Of a stretch of 64,000 nucleotides of DNA, positions 10,119 to 21,628 are shown piece after piece (positions within the stretch are counted from its first letter, which is position 1; every line of letters begins with the position of its first letter). The translations under genes were made by a program, and so were the position numbers. This DNA comes from Proteus mirabilis ATCC 29906 (lineage in GTDB: Bacteria > Pseudomonadota > Gammaproteobacteria > Enterobacterales > Enterobacteriaceae). The DNA is taken from assembly GCF_000160755.1 (NCBI RefSeq), contig NZ_GG668576.1, positions 792,271-856,270 of the forward strand. Direction: 5' to 3'. Under the pieces are notes generated by a model that saw only the letters and a program-made list of their open reading frames with translations, was not told where the DNA came from and ran no database searches.

Positions 10119-11765
10119 TTAATGGGTCTTTTTAAAAAATGATTTTTTATCTGCTTTCTTCAACCCATTACCTTCTAAGGAGTGAGAAGATCCGTCTTCA
10201 TCCGTGTCAGGCAATTCGAATGCCGATACAGCATTAACCAGGTTGTTAGCCTGATCTTCTAATGCTGTGGCAGCAGATGCTGATTGCTCCACCAAAGCAG
10301 CGTTTTGTTGTGTCACCTGATCCATCTGACTAACAGCATCAGCAACTTGGTGAATACCTCTACTTTGTTCGTCTGAAGCCGAGGCAATTTCGGCCATTAA
10401 CTCAGTGACTTTATTTACAGATGTGACAAGCTCCTCCATCGTTTGCCCCGCATCATTTACTAATCGAGATCCCTGAGAGACTCGAGACACAGACTCGTCA
10501 ATAAGTGTTTTAATTTCTTTAGCCGCTTCAGCACTACGCTGAGCAAGATTACGCACCTCTCCTGCAACAACTGAGAAACCGCGTCCTTGTTCACCCGCTC
10601 GCGCCGCTTCTACCGCAGCATTAAGCGCTAAGATATTGGTTTGAAAGGCAATACCATCAATGACACTAATAATAGCGCCTATCTTTTGAGAACTTTGAGT
10701 AATAGCATCCATCATTTCGACCACACTGTGAGTAATTTCACCGCCTCGTAGTGCAGTTTCAGATGCAGATTCCGCCAACTTACTCGCTTGTAACGCGTTA
10801 TCCGCATTTTGTTTAACTGTCGCCGTTAATTGCTCCATACTCGCAGCCGTCTCTTCCAAAGAAGCAGCTTGTTGTTCTGTGCGCGAGGATAAATCGGTAT
10901 TACCTTTGGAAATTTCTTGAATACCCGAATACATCGCCTGACTGTTATCACGAACAATACGAATAGAGCGCGCCAACTCGCCACGCATCTCACGTAACCG
11001 TCTAAAAATGTCACCTATTTCGTCATCAGTAAAAACCAGAATTTCACGATTTAATTTGCCTGTTGCGACATCATTAAAGTAACGGCTTAAACTTGCGAAA
11101 GGTTTAATAATATTAAAACTTAACCAGCGATGAGAGGCGATTGACACCACAATTACCATGGTGATTGCGCCAATAAACATTAAAATAGCGATGGTATAAA
11201 AATGATGTCCTTGTTCAATCGAATCAGCCACTTCATATTGAACGTAATTCATATAGGTATTAAATGAATTTTCCATCGCAGTTTGATAGCGTTCCGTTGG
11301 TTGATCTAAAAACCCTTGAAAATCGCCTTTTTTTAACATGCCATGTAATTCAACTAGTGCACTATAAAGAACGTGATAATCATTTTTTACGGTATTAAAA
11401 ATCTCTTTTTCTTCTTGTGGAATAACCTCTTGATTAATATCTGTAAGGAAATTTTGAAAATGAGTATTTGCTGTTTCCAAACGTGATAATGCGATTGATT
11501 CAATAGATTGGATATAATCTGTTGACTGTTCAGTTTTCATTCCTATCGCAACGCGATTTATTGCATTACGTGCTTGTACTAAAGATACCCAACTTAATCC
11601 TAATTCATCTCGCTTAGCAGTATCTAAATCAATTCTAGTGATCTGATTGTTGTTTAAATGAATAATTCCCAGTGAGATCCCACTGGAAATAACTTGCATC
11701 ACACAAAACATCATCAGTAATAAATAGAGACTGGTGGATATCTTTAATTTACGAAACCTAAACAT
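10119..11765 (-). CDS. Methyl-accepting chemotaxis protein (Tar/Tap-like)
   Basis: A 548-residue receptor. TM1 is at about residues 12-35, the periplasmic four-helix ligand domain at about 36-190, TM2 at about 192-212, then a HAMP domain and the long signalling hairpin with the tip sequence [21 protein letters not shown] split around residue 380. The ligand domain has the Tar/Tsr-like block [14 protein letters not shown]. It ends in KKSFFKKTH and lacks the C-terminal NWETF pentapeptide that tethers CheR and CheB, as in Tap. The position before cheR also matches enteric tap, but the ligand cannot be told from sequence alone. Confidence 0.9.
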   Translation of the reverse strand: MFRFRKLKISTSLYLLLMMFCVMQVISSGISLGIIHLNNNQITRIDLDTAKRDELGLSWVSLVQARNAINRVAIGMKTEQSTDYIQSIESIALSRLETANTHFQNFLTDINQEVIPQEEKEIFNTVKNDYHVLYSALVELHGMLKKGDFQGFLDQPTERYQTAMENSFNTYMNYVQYEVADSIEQGHHFYTIAILMFIGAITMVIVVSIASHRWLSFNIIKPFASLSRYFNDVATGKLNREILVFTDDEIGDIFRRLREMRGELARSIRIVRDNSQAMYSGIQEISKGNTDLSSRTEQQAASLEETAASMEQLTATVKQNADNALQASKLAESASETALRGGEITHSVVEMMDAITQSSQKIGAIISVIDGIAFQTNILALNAAVEAARAGEQGRGFSVVAGEVRNLAQRSAEAAKEIKTLIDESVSRVSQGSRLVNDAGQTMEELVTSVNKVTELMAEIASASDEQSRGIHQVADAVSQMDQVTQQNAALVEQSASAATALEDQANNLVNAVSAFELPDTDEDGSSHSLEGNGLKKADKKSFFKKTH

Positions 11766-11824
11766 GCCTTCACCTCGTTATAAGCGGTAGCAAATCACTA
11801 CCGCTTGTCAGCCACTTGTTGTTG

Positions 11825-13531
11825 TTAGAAAGTTTCCCAGTTAGCGGGATCTTCAACACTGCTGCTCTTTTTCTTTTCTGAGGTTCCTGGTTTTATAAGT
11901 GGAGCAGCGGCTTGTACTACAGGGAGTGCATCCAATTCCTTTTTCTCTAATGCTTTTTCTTCCTGACCCGGTAATTTGAAGATGGAAACTAAGCGGGTTA
12001 ATGCAACTGCTTGATCTTCAAGACCCGCAGCAGCGGCGGCAGATTGTTCTACTAAAGAGGCGTTTTGCTGAGTAACACGATCCATTTCAGAAACCGCAAG
12101 ACCCACTTGTGAAATTCCTCGACTTTGTTCATCCGATGCCGAGGCAATTTCCCCCATAATATCGGTAACACGTGTCACAGATTCGACAATACGAGTCATG
12201 GTTTCCCCTGCACTTTCAACTAATACCGATCCGGTTTCAGTGCGACTAACAGAGTCTTCAATCAACGTTTTTATTTCTTTAGCAGCTTCTGCACTTCTCT
12301 GTGCAAGATTACGGACTTCGCCGGCAACTACCGCAAATCCGCGACCATGCTCACCGGCTCTCGCAGCTTCAACAGCCGCATTCAACGCCAAAATATTGGT
12401 TTGAAATGCGATACCATCAATCACTGCTGTAATATCGGTGATTTTTTGAGAACTTCCGGCTATGTCGTGCATCGTTTGCACCACATTAGCCACAACTTTT
12501 CCACCTTGGCGGGCAATATCTGAGGCATCATTGGCAAGGTTACTTGCTTGGCGTGCGTTATCAGCATTTTGTTTTACTGTCGCGGTTAACTGCTCCATAC
12601 TCGCAGCAGTCTCTTCTAATGAAGCAACTTGCTCCTCAGTACGTGAGGATAAATCATTATTACCTGCGGCAATTTCACTGGTGCTGTTATAGATATTCTC
12701 AGTACTTTGATAAACTCCACGAACAGTATGTATAAGCTCTTGTTGCATGTGCTTTAAGCCACTTGCTAATAAGCTCATTTCATTACGTCCATGCACCTCG
12801 ATATCGGGACGTAGATCCCCTTCAGAAAATGCTTTAATATTTAATAACAATGAATTAAGTGGTCGAATTAATGCATTGCGTAGTGCAAACCAACAAATGA
12901 TGAGTGCTGTAACAACAATAATGGCTAATATCACCATCGTGATAATAGAACGCTGATGAGAAGCTTCTAATGCACTATTTAATTGATTATTAAACTTCTC
13001 ATTACGCATAACATAAGCAAGATACTCTTTATAAAAACCATCTTGATAAGAAGTCGTTGGTTGTTCGAAAAAATCTTTTAAGTTTTTATCTTGCAGTAAA
13101 ATTTCTAACTGATTTAATGCAGAAAAATACTCAATAAAACGCCCTTTTAAATTGCGTATTTCTTCTTCTGAATGAATTTGATAAGCATTTATATGCTGTT
13201 CAAACTCTTTAAATTTATCATCGGCCCGAGACATATTTTTACGTGCCAGACCAGTTAAATATTCTACAGACAACGAGCTATCAACATTCAGATCTTTATC
13301 CTGTAACAGATAGCTTATAGCTGCACGATTGATATTGTTACGCGCTTGCAATAAGTTTGCCCAGCTTTCATCTAAACGTTCACGCTGTTTTTGTATTGTG
13401 AGAGTTTTATCCAGATCTTGTCTTGTTTCACTGAGATTTGAGTAAAAAACACCCCCGGAGATAAACTGCAAAACACCAAACAACAGAAGAATGGATAACA
13501 ACCCAGTCACTATTTTCATTCGGCTAAACAT
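11825..13531 (-). CDS. tsr: Methyl-accepting chemotaxis protein, Tsr-like
   Basis: A 568-residue receptor with TM1 (about 7-30), periplasmic sensor, TM2 (about 196-216), HAMP and signalling domain. Arg64, Asn68 and Arg69 in [12 protein letters not shown] fall at the same numbers as the serine-binding residues of E. coli Tsr, and [11 protein letters not shown] matches the second ligand-contact region. It ends with the CheR/CheB-docking pentapeptide NWETF. A perfect sigma-28 promoter lies upstream. Serine sensing is inferred from these residues. Confidence 0.88.
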   Translation of the reverse strand: MFSRMKIVTGLLSILLLFGVLQFISGGVFYSNLSETRQDLDKTLTIQKQRERLDESWANLLQARNNINRAAISYLLQDKDLNVDSSLSVEYLTGLARKNMSRADDKFKEFEQHINAYQIHSEEEIRNLKGRFIEYFSALNQLEILLQDKNLKDFFEQPTTSYQDGFYKEYLAYVMRNEKFNNQLNSALEASHQRSIITMVILAIIVVTALIICWFALRNALIRPLNSLLLNIKAFSEGDLRPDIEVHGRNEMSLLASGLKHMQQELIHTVRGVYQSTENIYNSTSEIAAGNNDLSSRTEEQVASLEETAASMEQLTATVKQNADNARQASNLANDASDIARQGGKVVANVVQTMHDIAGSSQKITDITAVIDGIAFQTNILALNAAVEAARAGEHGRGFAVVAGEVRNLAQRSAEAAKEIKTLIEDSVSRTETGSVLVESAGETMTRIVESVTRVTDIMGEIASASDEQSRGISQVGLAVSEMDRVTQQNASLVEQSAAAAAGLEDQAVALTRLVSIFKLPGQEEKALEKKELDALPVVQAAAPLIKPGTSEKKKSSSVEDPANWETF

Positions 13532-13566
13532 GAGTTTCCCTTTTTATAATAGATGGTATGACCAAG

Positions 13567-13593
13567 TTATCGGCAGACTTAAGAGAAACTTTA
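13567..13593 (-). promoter_or_regulatory. sigma-28 (FliA) promoter of the tsr-MCP-cheRBYZ operon
   Basis: Read on the minus strand: TAAAGTTT (13593-13586), 11 bases, GCCGATAA (13574-13567). This is an exact match to the FliA consensus, about 36 bases before the tsr start. Confidence 0.93.
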
Positions 13594-13817
13594 TAGGTTT
13601 TATCCTATATAGATACTATTTTCTATTTACAATAAATAAATTAAATATCAATAAGTTATATTTTAAATTCTCATTTTAAAAACCTGCTAGGCATAATGCA
13701 CATTCATTTTTTAGTTAATACATTTAAAAAAAATAACTTAACTAAAATTAAAAGTACTCTTTCTGCTTTAATTTCACTTAATTAATATTAAAGCCCCAAG
13801 AAATAACAAATAATTGA

Positions 13818-13845
13818 AAAAACTATTCCGGCAAGATAGCCGGAA
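13818..13845 (-). terminator. Terminator after cheW
   Basis: TTCCGGC (13826-13832) pairs with GCCGGAA (13839-13845) around a 6-base loop; read leftward it is followed by TAGTTTTTT. It lies about 33 bases after the cheW stop and closes the motAB-cheAW unit. Confidence 0.85.
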
Positions 13846-13878
13846 CAGTATTAAAGAATAAGATTAATAGGCTAAACT

Positions 13879-14379
13879 TTATTTAGCCATAATTGTTGCG
13901 CTATCAACTAATTCCATTTCTTCGCTATTGAGTAATTTTTCAATATCAACCAGAATTAACATTCTTTCATCTAAAGTACCCAATCCTGTTAAATATTCTG
14001 TTGACATTGTTACCGCAAATTCAGGAGCAGGACAGATTTGTTCAGGTTTTAAAGTTAATACATCAGAAACACCATCAACAACAATGCCGACAATACGGTT
14101 GAGTAAATTAACCACGATCACCACTGTGTTGTCATTATAGGTAACATTTTCTTGTGAAAACTTAATTCGTAGATCAACGATAGGTACAATAACCCCTCGT
14201 AAGTTAGTAACACCTTTAATAAAACTAGGTGCATTCGCAATACGAGTGACTTGGTCATAGCCCCGAATTTCTTGTACTTTTAGAATATCAATGCCATATT
14301 CTTCGTTGCCCAACGTAAAAATTAGAAATCCTTGTCCAACAGTTTCACCGGATAATTTCTCGAAATGTTCCGCAGCCAT
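13879..14379 (-). CDS. cheW: Chemotaxis coupling protein CheW
   Basis: 166 residues; one CheW domain. CheW links receptors to the CheA kinase in the polar array. Family hallmarks are clear: [21 protein letters not shown] near the N-terminus (seen in part), then [16 protein letters not shown] and VVDGVSDVL. It lies 21 bases after cheA, the standard order. Confidence 0.96.
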   Translation of the reverse strand: MAAEHFEKLSGETVGQGFLIFTLGNEEYGIDILKVQEIRGYDQVTRIANAPSFIKGVTNLRGVIVPIVDLRIKFSQENVTYNDNTVVIVVNLLNRIVGIVVDGVSDVLTLKPEQICPAPEFAVTMSTEYLTGLGTLDERMLILVDIEKLLNSEEMELVDSATIMAK

Positions 14380-14400
14380 AATCTTATTTTATCCTCACTA

Positions 14401-16620
14401 TTAAATAACTGTATGCGCAGTTGTATTCTTTTTCTTTTCTGTCATTTGAGAATGACTTAAACGTTGTAATTCTGGAACATCAAGAATTAAAGCAACACTA
14501 CCATCGCCCATGATTGTGGCAGCAGAAATACCCGGTACTTTTCGGTAATTGCTTTCTATATTTTTAACAACCACTTGATGTTGACCAACTAACTTATCGA
14601 CCAATAAAGCATAACGGCGCCCTGCACTTTGTACGATAACCGCAATCGCTTGAGTAATATCTGTTTGCGCACCTTCAATATTAAAAGTACGGTGTAATTC
14701 AATAAGCGGTAAATATTCACCTCTTACTTGCAATAATTTTTCATCTCCTGCTAAAGGATAAATATCTTCCTCTTCAGGTTGTAATGAGCTAACCACTGTT
14801 CCTAATGGTAAAATAAATACTTCATCATTCACTTTTACTGACATGCCATCTAAAATGGCCAAGGTGAGTGGCAGCAAGATGCGAATACGTGTGCCTTTTC
14901 CAACTTCAAAACTAATTTGAATTTGCCCCCCCATTTCTTGGATATTTCGTTTTACAACATCCATACCCACACCACGTCCAGAAACATCGGTGACAACCTC
15001 AGCGGTAGAGAAACCTGGCGCAAATATCAACATCGCAACTTCTTCATTGCTCATATTTTCAGAAACAGCTAAGCCCGATGATATCGCCTTTTTCAAAATA
15101 CGCTCACGATTTAATCCGGCACCATCATCTGTCACTTCAATACAAATATTGCCACCTTGATGCTCTGCTGAAAGCGTTAATTGACCCGCCTCTGGTTTGC
15201 CCGCGGCAATGCGATCGGCAGGCATTTCAATACCATGATCAAGACTATTACGGACTAAGTGAGTTAAAGGATCGATGATTTTCTCAATTAAACTTTTATC
15301 AAGTTCAGTTGAACTACCAATCATATTTAACTCAACTTTTTTATGCATTTTGCCAGCTAAATCACGAACGACCCGCGGAAAACGACTAAAAACATATTCC
15401 ATCGGCATCATACGGATAGACATCACTGACTCTTGCAGATCACGAGAGTTACGCTGTAGCTGTGCAATACAACTGAGTAGATCACTATGAATAGATGGCT
15501 CAAGCGTGTCACTATGTTGCGCTAACATAGACTGAGTGATCACCAATTCCCCGACCAAGTTAATCAGTTGGTCCACCTTTTCAACCGCAACGCGAATACT
15601 GGTTGATTCCGTTTTGGCCTGAGCAACAACAGGTTTTCGCGCAGGGGCTGGTGTCGCAGTTGGTGGCAAGGTTGTAGCAACTTTAGTCACTTCATCTGCT
15701 TGACTATTTTTATTCAACTCAGCAACGTTTTTTTCTATCGTAGCTGGCTGCTCTGTTTGAGCAGCAGGCTGGATACTTTCTGTCACAGATGAGGGTGAGT
15801 GTTCGGCTTGCTCTTGCGTTTTATCTGTAGACGTTACCTTTTCCTCAGTAGCAGCAACGTTAGCAAAGGAAATCTGTTCTGGTTCAATCACAAAACATAA
15901 TACCGCACTGATATCTTCTTGAGTTGCTGTGGTTTTTAATACCGCTTCCAACCCATGGTGCTGTTTTTCAACCTGACTGACTTCACCCAGATGCTTTAAT
16001 TCATCTAGCATTAAATCAATATCGGTCTCTTTTAAATCAGATAAAATAATATGGTGCTGATAAAGACCGTCAGTATTTGGTGTATTAGCCGTTGCTAGCG
16101 GTTGATTTTCTTTACTAAGCTCATCGTCAGTATGATGCACTGCAGAAACAGGAGTGATGTTCTCCGTTGGGGCATTACTTTCAGCTAAAGATACTGAGTC
16201 ACTCCCCTCACCTAATTGAGTTGATTGTTCCTCTTTGACTTCTAGAGCTAACTGACGCAACTTCTCACAAATATAGTTAAATGTTTCCTCGTCTGGCTCT
16301 TGTGAGTTTTTATGTGCATCCAATTGCTGTTGCATAATATCTTTCGCTTCCAGAAACAGGTTAATAATGTCATCGGTAAGTACCATTTCATGGCGTCTTG
16401 CACTATCGAGCAAGTTTTCCAGCACATGAGTGGTCTGCTGAAGTTTAACGAAGCCAAATGTTGCGGCTCCTCCTTTTATGGAGTGCGCACTACGAAAAAT
16501 AGCATTTAACTGCTCTTGATCTGGATTTTGCGGATCAAGTAACAGTAAATGCTGTTCCATATCAGCTAACAACTCATCTGCTTCATCAAAAAATGTTTGA
16601 TAAAACTCGGTAATATCCAT
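14401..16620 (-). CDS. cheA: Chemotaxis histidine kinase CheA
   Basis: 739 residues, longer than the 654 of E. coli because of an extended Ala/Thr/Pro/Glu-rich linker (about 255-340). Domains in order: P1 with phosphorylated His46 (FRSAHSIKGGAATFGF); P2 for CheY/CheB docking (about 185-255); P3 dimerization; the P4 ATPase with N-box (HLVRNSLDHGIE), G1 (VTDDGAGLN) and G2 (GRGVGMDVV) boxes; and the P5 CheW-like domain. It phosphorylates CheY and CheB. It sits between motB and cheW as in the enteric mocha operon. Confidence 0.97.
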   Translation of the reverse strand: MDITEFYQTFFDEADELLADMEQHLLLLDPQNPDQEQLNAIFRSAHSIKGGAATFGFVKLQQTTHVLENLLDSARRHEMVLTDDIINLFLEAKDIMQQQLDAHKNSQEPDEETFNYICEKLRQLALEVKEEQSTQLGEGSDSVSLAESNAPTENITPVSAVHHTDDELSKENQPLATANTPNTDGLYQHHIILSDLKETDIDLMLDELKHLGEVSQVEKQHHGLEAVLKTTATQEDISAVLCFVIEPEQISFANVAATEEKVTSTDKTQEQAEHSPSSVTESIQPAAQTEQPATIEKNVAELNKNSQADEVTKVATTLPPTATPAPARKPVVAQAKTESTSIRVAVEKVDQLINLVGELVITQSMLAQHSDTLEPSIHSDLLSCIAQLQRNSRDLQESVMSIRMMPMEYVFSRFPRVVRDLAGKMHKKVELNMIGSSTELDKSLIEKIIDPLTHLVRNSLDHGIEMPADRIAAGKPEAGQLTLSAEHQGGNICIEVTDDGAGLNRERILKKAISSGLAVSENMSNEEVAMLIFAPGFSTAEVVTDVSGRGVGMDVVKRNIQEMGGQIQISFEVGKGTRIRILLPLTLAILDGMSVKVNDEVFILPLGTVVSSLQPEEEDIYPLAGDEKLLQVRGEYLPLIELHRTFNIEGAQTDITQAIAVIVQSAGRRYALLVDKLVGQHQVVVKNIESNYRKVPGISAATIMGDGSVALILDVPELQRLSHSQMTEKKKNTTAHTVI

Positions 16621-16655
16621 CGTTACTCATTCACCTTTACGCGATTACATACAAA

Positions 16656-17705
16656 CTAAGGAGTTGTTTCCTGTTTTGTCGTAATATTTGTCGATTGTGA
16701 TGGCAAACTTTCCCCAGAAACTCCTGTTTCAACATTTTCCTTTTTTGATTCGGGAAGCTTAGATGTAGAAGAAGACACAGACGAATTCGTCTGTGTATTT
16801 TCTCCGTTTTCTTGTGGGGTTTCTTGCCCTGAAAGCAGAGGTTTAATTTCTGATGCCTCTTTTATTGCTGGTGCAACCCGCTCATTTTCATGTACAATTT
16901 TCTTTTCTTCCTGCTTAGTTAAAACTAATATACTGATCCTTCTATTCGCCGGAGCAAAACCATCCTCTTTTACTAAGTGAACAGTTGATGCCATACCTAC
17001 AACCCGTAGTACTTTCCATTCTGCAAGCCCTGCACCAATAAGTTCTCGACGAGATGCATTGGCTCGATCCGTTGATAACTCCCAGTTACTGTATTTGAGT
17101 GCACCACTCGCATAAGGAATATCATCGGTATGACCTGATAAACTGATTTTATAAGGCGAGTCATTTAGTATTGGCGCTATCGCAGTTAAAATATCTTTCA
17201 TATAAGGTTCAACAGTGGCACTACCAACTTTAAACATTGGCCGGCTTTCTTTATCTATAATTTGGATACGTAAGCCTTCGTCCATCATGTCGATTAATAA
17301 ATGAGGTTTTAAATCTTTTAAGCGAGGATCTTGTAAAATAACTTGCTCTAAATTCTCTTTCAGTTTACGGAATTGCTGTTTTTCATTGAGCTGTTTATCT
17401 TCGACACCTTTTGGCAGTACATCACCTTCGTTATACACAGGATCACGTCCTCCCCCTGGTATCGGGTTTGTCACGTCTCCACTAACGCGGCCTTTTTCAA
17501 TGGCAACTTTTAGAGGTGTGCGAAAATATTCAGCAACACGAGTTAACTCTTGAGGACTAGCGATAGAAAGTAACCACATCACCAGAAAGAAAGCCATCAT
17601 GGCAGTCATAAAGTCAGCGTAAGCTATCTTCCACGCACCATGTTGTGCGTTGTGCTGTTTTTTCCCTCGCTTTTTAACTCTGATTATCTGTGAATTACTT
17701 TTCAT
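16656..17705 (-). CDS. motB: Flagellar stator protein MotB
   Basis: A 349-residue proton-channel stator subunit that anchors MotA to peptidoglycan. The single membrane helix follows a basic N-terminus and contains the proton-binding aspartate Asp31 ([20 protein letters not shown], in part). The OmpA-like peptidoglycan-binding domain ([22 protein letters not shown]) occupies about residues 150-275. A Ser/Thr/Glu/Gln-rich C-terminal tail of about 70 residues makes it longer than E. coli MotB (308). It starts 2 bases after motA ends. Confidence 0.96.
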   Translation of the reverse strand: MKSNSQIIRVKKRGKKQHNAQHGAWKIAYADFMTAMMAFFLVMWLLSIASPQELTRVAEYFRTPLKVAIEKGRVSGDVTNPIPGGGRDPVYNEGDVLPKGVEDKQLNEKQQFRKLKENLEQVILQDPRLKDLKPHLLIDMMDEGLRIQIIDKESRPMFKVGSATVEPYMKDILTAIAPILNDSPYKISLSGHTDDIPYASGALKYSNWELSTDRANASRRELIGAGLAEWKVLRVVGMASTVHLVKEDGFAPANRRISILVLTKQEEKKIVHENERVAPAIKEASEIKPLLSGQETPQENGENTQTNSSVSSSTSKLPESKKENVETGVSGESLPSQSTNITTKQETTP

Positions 17706-17707
17706 AA

Positions 17708-18601
17708 TTACTCTTCTTTCATTGCATCAGGATTTGCCTGCATCGGTGTCCGTACCTGACGTACATGTTCTTCCAATTCAATAAATGAAGGTCTGTCTGC
17801 CAGAAAGAGGGTCTTACGACCAAACTCAACCGCTATCTGTGGTGCATATCCATTCATGCTAGATAACAGGGTGGTCTTGATGCACTCCATCATTTTCATT
17901 TGTTGACTAGAGCGTTGTCTGATACGAGAGGCTAATGGTGAAACAAAGCCATAAGCTAATAAAATACCTAAGAAAGTACCTACCATTGCGTGACCAATAA
18001 GTGCCCCCATTTCCCCAGCAGGTCTATCGGCAGCACCTAGCGCATTAACCACCCCCATAACCGCGGCCACAATACCAAATGCGGGTAATGAATCGCCCAT
18101 CGTAGAGAGCCCCGCCGCAGGTACTTCACTTTCTTCTTCAAAAGTGGCAATTTCTTCGTCCATTAGCGCTTCAATTTCATAAGGATTCATATTCCCCGTC
18201 ACCATCAAACGCATATAATCAGTAATAAAACTGAGCATATAAACGTCTTTCATAATGCGAGGATATTGGGAAAAAATGTCACTTTGTTGTGGATTTTCAA
18301 TATCTCTCTCTAATGCCAACATGCCGTTTTGGCGCGCTTTAGACAGCAAACGAAACATTAATGCCATTAGATCCATATACATCGCTTTATTGTAGTTAGT
18401 GTTACGAAGTAATTTCGGTAGGATTTTTACCGTTGATACGATCGCACGACCATTATTACCTACAACAAAAGCACCGATACCGGCACCAAAAATAATTAAA
18501 AATTCAGCGGGTTGATATAATGCGCCTAGATGTCCACCTACGAGGGTAAACCCTCCGAGGACAGCACAAATCACCACGATATATCCTAAGAGTACTAACA
18601 C
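17708..18601 (-). CDS. motA: Flagellar stator protein MotA
   Basis: 297 residues; four membrane segments (about 2-22, 33-51, 170-190, 201-221) with the large cytoplasmic loop between the second and third. Conserved MotA blocks: the [17 protein letters not shown] segment containing the essential proline, and the end [12 protein letters not shown]. It pairs with MotB to form the proton channel that drives rotation. The start codon is GTG ([10 protein letters not shown]), as in E. coli motA, 6 bases after AAGGGAT. It lies 134 bases after flhC. Confidence 0.96.
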   Translation of the reverse strand: MLVLLGYIVVICAVLGGFTLVGGHLGALYQPAEFLIIFGAGIGAFVVGNNGRAIVSTVKILPKLLRNTNYNKAMYMDLMALMFRLLSKARQNGMLALERDIENPQQSDIFSQYPRIMKDVYMLSFITDYMRLMVTGNMNPYEIEALMDEEIATFEEESEVPAAGLSTMGDSLPAFGIVAAVMGVVNALGAADRPAGEMGALIGHAMVGTFLGILLAYGFVSPLASRIRQRSSQQMKMMECIKTTLLSSMNGYAPQIAVEFGRKTLFLADRPSFIELEEHVRQVRTPMQANPDAMKEE

Positions 18602-18683
18602 GCGATATCCCTTTAGCTAATTTCGTTATAGAGAGAATGGCGAACATAACCGCAAGGAGATAGGAGGGGAAGAGGAAACAACT

Positions 18684-18713
18684 CAGGTTATAGAGTCTTT
18701 AATCTATAACCTG
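18684..18713 (-). terminator. Inverted repeat after flhDC, possible terminator
   Basis: A perfect 10-bp stem (CAGGTTATAG at 18684-18693, CTATAACCTG at 18704-18713) with a 10-base loop, 22 bases beyond the flhC stop. Read leftward the tail is only moderately U-rich (AGTTGTTTCC), so termination may be partial and allow read-through into motAB. Confidence 0.55.
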
Positions 18714-18735
18714 ATATTTAACTTTCAATCTCGAA

Positions 18736-19317
18736 TCACATTGCAAACTGTTCAAGACCATCCAACAGTTGTAAGTTAATATCGGCAGGATTGGCGGAAA
18801 GTTTACGTTTTTTTATTGCCCGAGATGGAGGCTGACAAAGACTACAAACATAATTACTTGCAGGCTGATGTGCGTGTGTAATAAATGAACCATTACATTT
18901 GGTACATACAGAAAGTTGTAACATACCACTTTCAACAAAACGAACTAATGTCCATGCTCGTGTTAGTGCTAAAATAGGTTCTTGATCTTTAACGGGTGGA
19001 CATTGTTCTAAATATAAACGATAGGCTTTTACAACAGCTTCAACACCTACGCTCCCCCCGCTTTTTAATAAAAAGCGGTAAGCATTATAAAACATTGAAG
19101 AATGGATATTTTGTTCCCATGTCATAAACCAATCTGTTGAAAAAGGTAGCATACCTTTAGGAGGAGGGCTTCCTCTTAATTCTTTGTATAATTTAATTAA
19201 ACGCCCTCGACTTAATTGCGTTTCGCTTTCAAGCATTTGTAAGCGAGCACCTAAGGTGATTAATTCCATTGCTAGGCGAATATCTTTCGCCTCTCGGACG
19301 ATACTTTTCTCACTCAT
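18736..19317 (-). CDS. flhC: Flagellar master regulator subunit FlhC
   Basis: 193 residues, as in enteric FlhC. With FlhD it forms the FlhD4C2 activator of class 2 flagellar genes; in Proteus this complex is also the master switch of swarmer-cell differentiation. The zinc-binding cysteines are present in two pairs, CTKCNGSF and CSLCQPP (about residues 138-160). It starts 2 bases after the flhD stop. Confidence 0.97.
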   Translation of the reverse strand: MSEKSIVREAKDIRLAMELITLGARLQMLESETQLSRGRLIKLYKELRGSPPPKGMLPFSTDWFMTWEQNIHSSMFYNAYRFLLKSGGSVGVEAVVKAYRLYLEQCPPVKDQEPILALTRAWTLVRFVESGMLQLSVCTKCNGSFITHAHQPASNYVCSLCQPPSRAIKKRKLSANPADINLQLLDGLEQFAM

Positions 19318-19319
19318 TG

Positions 19320-19670
19320 TTATGCCCGTTTCTTTGTAGCAGAGGTATCATGTTCCGATAGTTGACGGAACAAGTTAGAAGAAAGAAGGATACCAGTATG
19401 AATTTGTTGCAAATCATCCACTCTGGATTCTTTAGTGAGTTGTTCTATTGTTTCGCTGTCTTCAAACCGGAAATTACAGATTAGTTGGTTTGTTTCAGCC
19501 AACTTAACCAATTGAGGCAATGTTAGCTCTTTTAGTGCATCAGCCATAGAATCGCTGATACCCAGTCTAAACATTGCGGAAGCCTTTTCTTGGTTAATTA
19601 ACCTCTGCGCCAAAAGCAAATACGATAAATTTATGTCATAAATATGCTTAAGCAATTCAACCGTACTCAT
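19320..19670 (-). CDS. flhD: Flagellar master regulator subunit FlhD
   Basis: A 116-residue helical protein typical of FlhD ([21 protein letters not shown], in part). It partners FlhC. The start lies close to an AAAGAG sequence, and the preceding leader is rich in GGA triplets on the transcribed strand (two within 19682-19690), possible CsrA/RsmA contacts. The upstream control region is unusually long (see 19671-22990). Confidence 0.96.
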   Translation of the reverse strand: MSTVELLKHIYDINLSYLLLAQRLINQEKASAMFRLGISDSMADALKELTLPQLVKLAETNQLICNFRFEDSETIEQLTKESRVDDLQQIHTGILLSSNLFRQLSEHDTSATKKRA

Positions 19671-19705
19671 CTCTTTACATCCCGTCCGATTATATTGAAC
19701 AAAGA

Positions 19706-19728
19706 GGATCTTGTTTAAAGTAAGATCC
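19706..19728 (-). promoter_or_regulatory. Stem-loop in the flhDC 5' leader
   Basis: GGATCTT (19706-19712) pairs with AAGATCC (19722-19728) around a 9-base loop, about 36 bases before the flhD start and inside the likely mRNA leader. It could shape translation or carry GGA sites for CsrA/RsmA. Role is inference. Confidence 0.45.
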
Positions 19729-19970
19729 CGAGGAAATTAATATAAATGTATATTGAATTTCCAGGCCCCATTTTATGAATATGACTCGTAGTAACACTAC
19801 CTTGTATTACTTGATTACGATCATTTCAAAAAGTAGCGAGAAAAACATTTAAATTAAAAAGGATTTTAAATGCTCGCCAATATATCACGTTAAGAATAAT
19901 CCTAACGAGATAACTTTACTCCTTAATGATTAAGTTATTCAACGGATAAAGTAGTCTAATTTAAATACTA

Positions 19971-19986
19971 TGTGAGTTACATCACA
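19971..19986. promoter_or_regulatory. CRP-cAMP box upstream of flhDC
   Basis: TGTGA-GTTACA-TCACA, a perfect match to both half-sites of the CRP consensus with the required 6-base spacer. It is about 300 bases before the flhD start. CRP activates flhDC in E. coli from a site in its promoter; a matching promoter here would give a long leader. The -10 element could not be fixed. Confidence 0.75.
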
Positions 19987-21484
19987 AAAAGATAATCATT
20001 ATTATGGAATTAGTTCATTAACTATTCAAGTAATATTAGTAATAAAACTTGCTGAGAATTAATAAGCGAATCTACCCAAATTAAAATATTAATGATAATT
20101 TTTTATTTTATACGATCTATTAAACTTATAAACCTAAAAATACAGCATAAAAAATTGACAAATCTAAAATTGAAGTTTTTTTCGATCACAGTAACATATA
20201 TTGCCATAGCTCCTCCTCATCTTTGTCTGAACAAAGCACTTGTATTTAATAAATATTTCTATAGATATAGTTTTTTTAGTCATTTACCGAAAACACCATA
20301 AATGATCACTTTTTATTTACAATTGGCATAAAAAACAACCAATCATAATTAATTTGAGTTATCTAATTTTATAAATTAATTAAATAAAAAAAATTACACT
20401 TAAAATTCATAAAGATAAAGCATAACACTCTTACATTAGCAGGATAAGTTATACAAAATTAAATTCCTAGTTATGCATCTTACCTTATAAATTATTGAAT
20501 ATTTATTTCTATCACATAAAAGTTTTATTAATAAATAATTAAAAATTACTAATCAATAACTAAAAGTGCAAAATAATAAAGCTATATAACTCTTTATGCG
20601 TGTTTTACCGAACAAAGATTAATCAATATAAAAAAACATGACAATACAGGTAAGATTTATTTATGGTTTTTACGTAACAATCAAATTACTTACCAACTTT
20701 TTTTAGAAAAATAAATATAAATCCATAGGAGAAAAAACTTCATTTAAAAATATAAAGTAGCAATAATAACTTTATTTACCCAATTAAATTCGATAAAAAA
20801 AATATATAATATTTGACTTAAACTTAATATAAACAAAAATAATTTATTTTTTATATTTCAGCCATTACATTTATATAAAAAAATAAAAACACATATAAAT
20901 AAAAAAACAGGCTATTATTTAAATAACATAGTATCAATAAGTAAAAAAAACAGATTGATTTTATTAAAATAATAAATAATTAATTTATTATAAATAATCA
21001 GTGTGATTTTTTTATTTCTTATCCGTTATTCTGATAAAAATAGACTACAAATGAAATAACTATTTCATTTTCAGCAAAAAAGTTTTACCGATCTCTTCTT
21101 TCAAAATGATTGAGACATAGAAAATTTAGAATGGAAATTCCAACTTACTCATTTGCAATTTGATCAATCCCTATCCTGCTTTAACGCTCACCACCTAAAT
21201 ATTAACATTTGTATAAATCATTTATCCAATGTCAATATTAACAACTATTTTTGATCAAAATAACCTCTTATTGCCTACTCAATCATCATCATTAATAAAC
21301 TGTAAAATAGCAAATGTTACTTTTTTTATATATGACAGATAAGATAGCTTAATTTACGACCAAAAATAATACGTTTTTTATTTTTATTTGTCTTTTTTTT
21401 AAGCATGTTTTCCGATGGTTTGAGAAGAGTAGCCTTAGCCATTTCTTAGCGCTAATCAGCTAATATCAATGCTTAACAAAAGAG

Positions 21485-21628
21485 ATGATGGGTTCTTCTA
21501 AGAAAGGTATTGATAAAAAGACTGCTTTTTTAAACAAAAAAGCAAACTTATTTTTATCATTTTTATTTATTGTGATATTGATTATCATCAACATTACTCA
21601 AATAAAGAGTAGAATTGGTGGGAAATAA
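21485..21628 (+). CDS. Possible small single-span membrane protein
   Basis: A 47-codon frame beginning with two ATGs. A basic N-terminal half (KKGIDKKTAFLNKK) leads into a strongly hydrophobic stretch (NLFLSFLFIVILIIINIT) and a short basic tail (KSRIGGK). That layout resembles small inner-membrane proteins. The ribosome site is poor (AAAAGAG almost touching the ATG), and AT-rich DNA yields such frames by chance. Part of the coding DNA is also a nested palindrome (21511-21559). Reported as a candidate only. Confidence 0.22.
   Translation: MMGSSKKGIDKKTAFLNKKANLFLSFLFIVILIIINITQIKSRIGGK
21511..21559. repeat. Nested inverted repeat
   Basis: Outer arms TGATAAAAA (21511-21519) and TTTTTATCA (21551-21559) enclose inner arms TGCTTTTTT (21523-21531) and AAAAAAGCA (21536-21544) with a 4-base loop. 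It could extrude as a cruciform or act as a weak terminator. No function assigned. Confidence 0.5.

Larger units (their letters stand above)
13532..13878. other. cheW-tsr intergenic region
   Basis: 347 bases between the motAB-cheAW and tsr transcription units. It holds the FliA promoter of tsr and the terminator after cheW. The AT-rich stretch between them (13600-13800) shows nothing else I can support. Confidence 0.7.

Noticed and set aside
20092..20301. 69-codon rightward frame upstream of flhD
   Set aside because: No ribosome site, a composition like the surrounding AT-rich spacer, and no recognisable domain.
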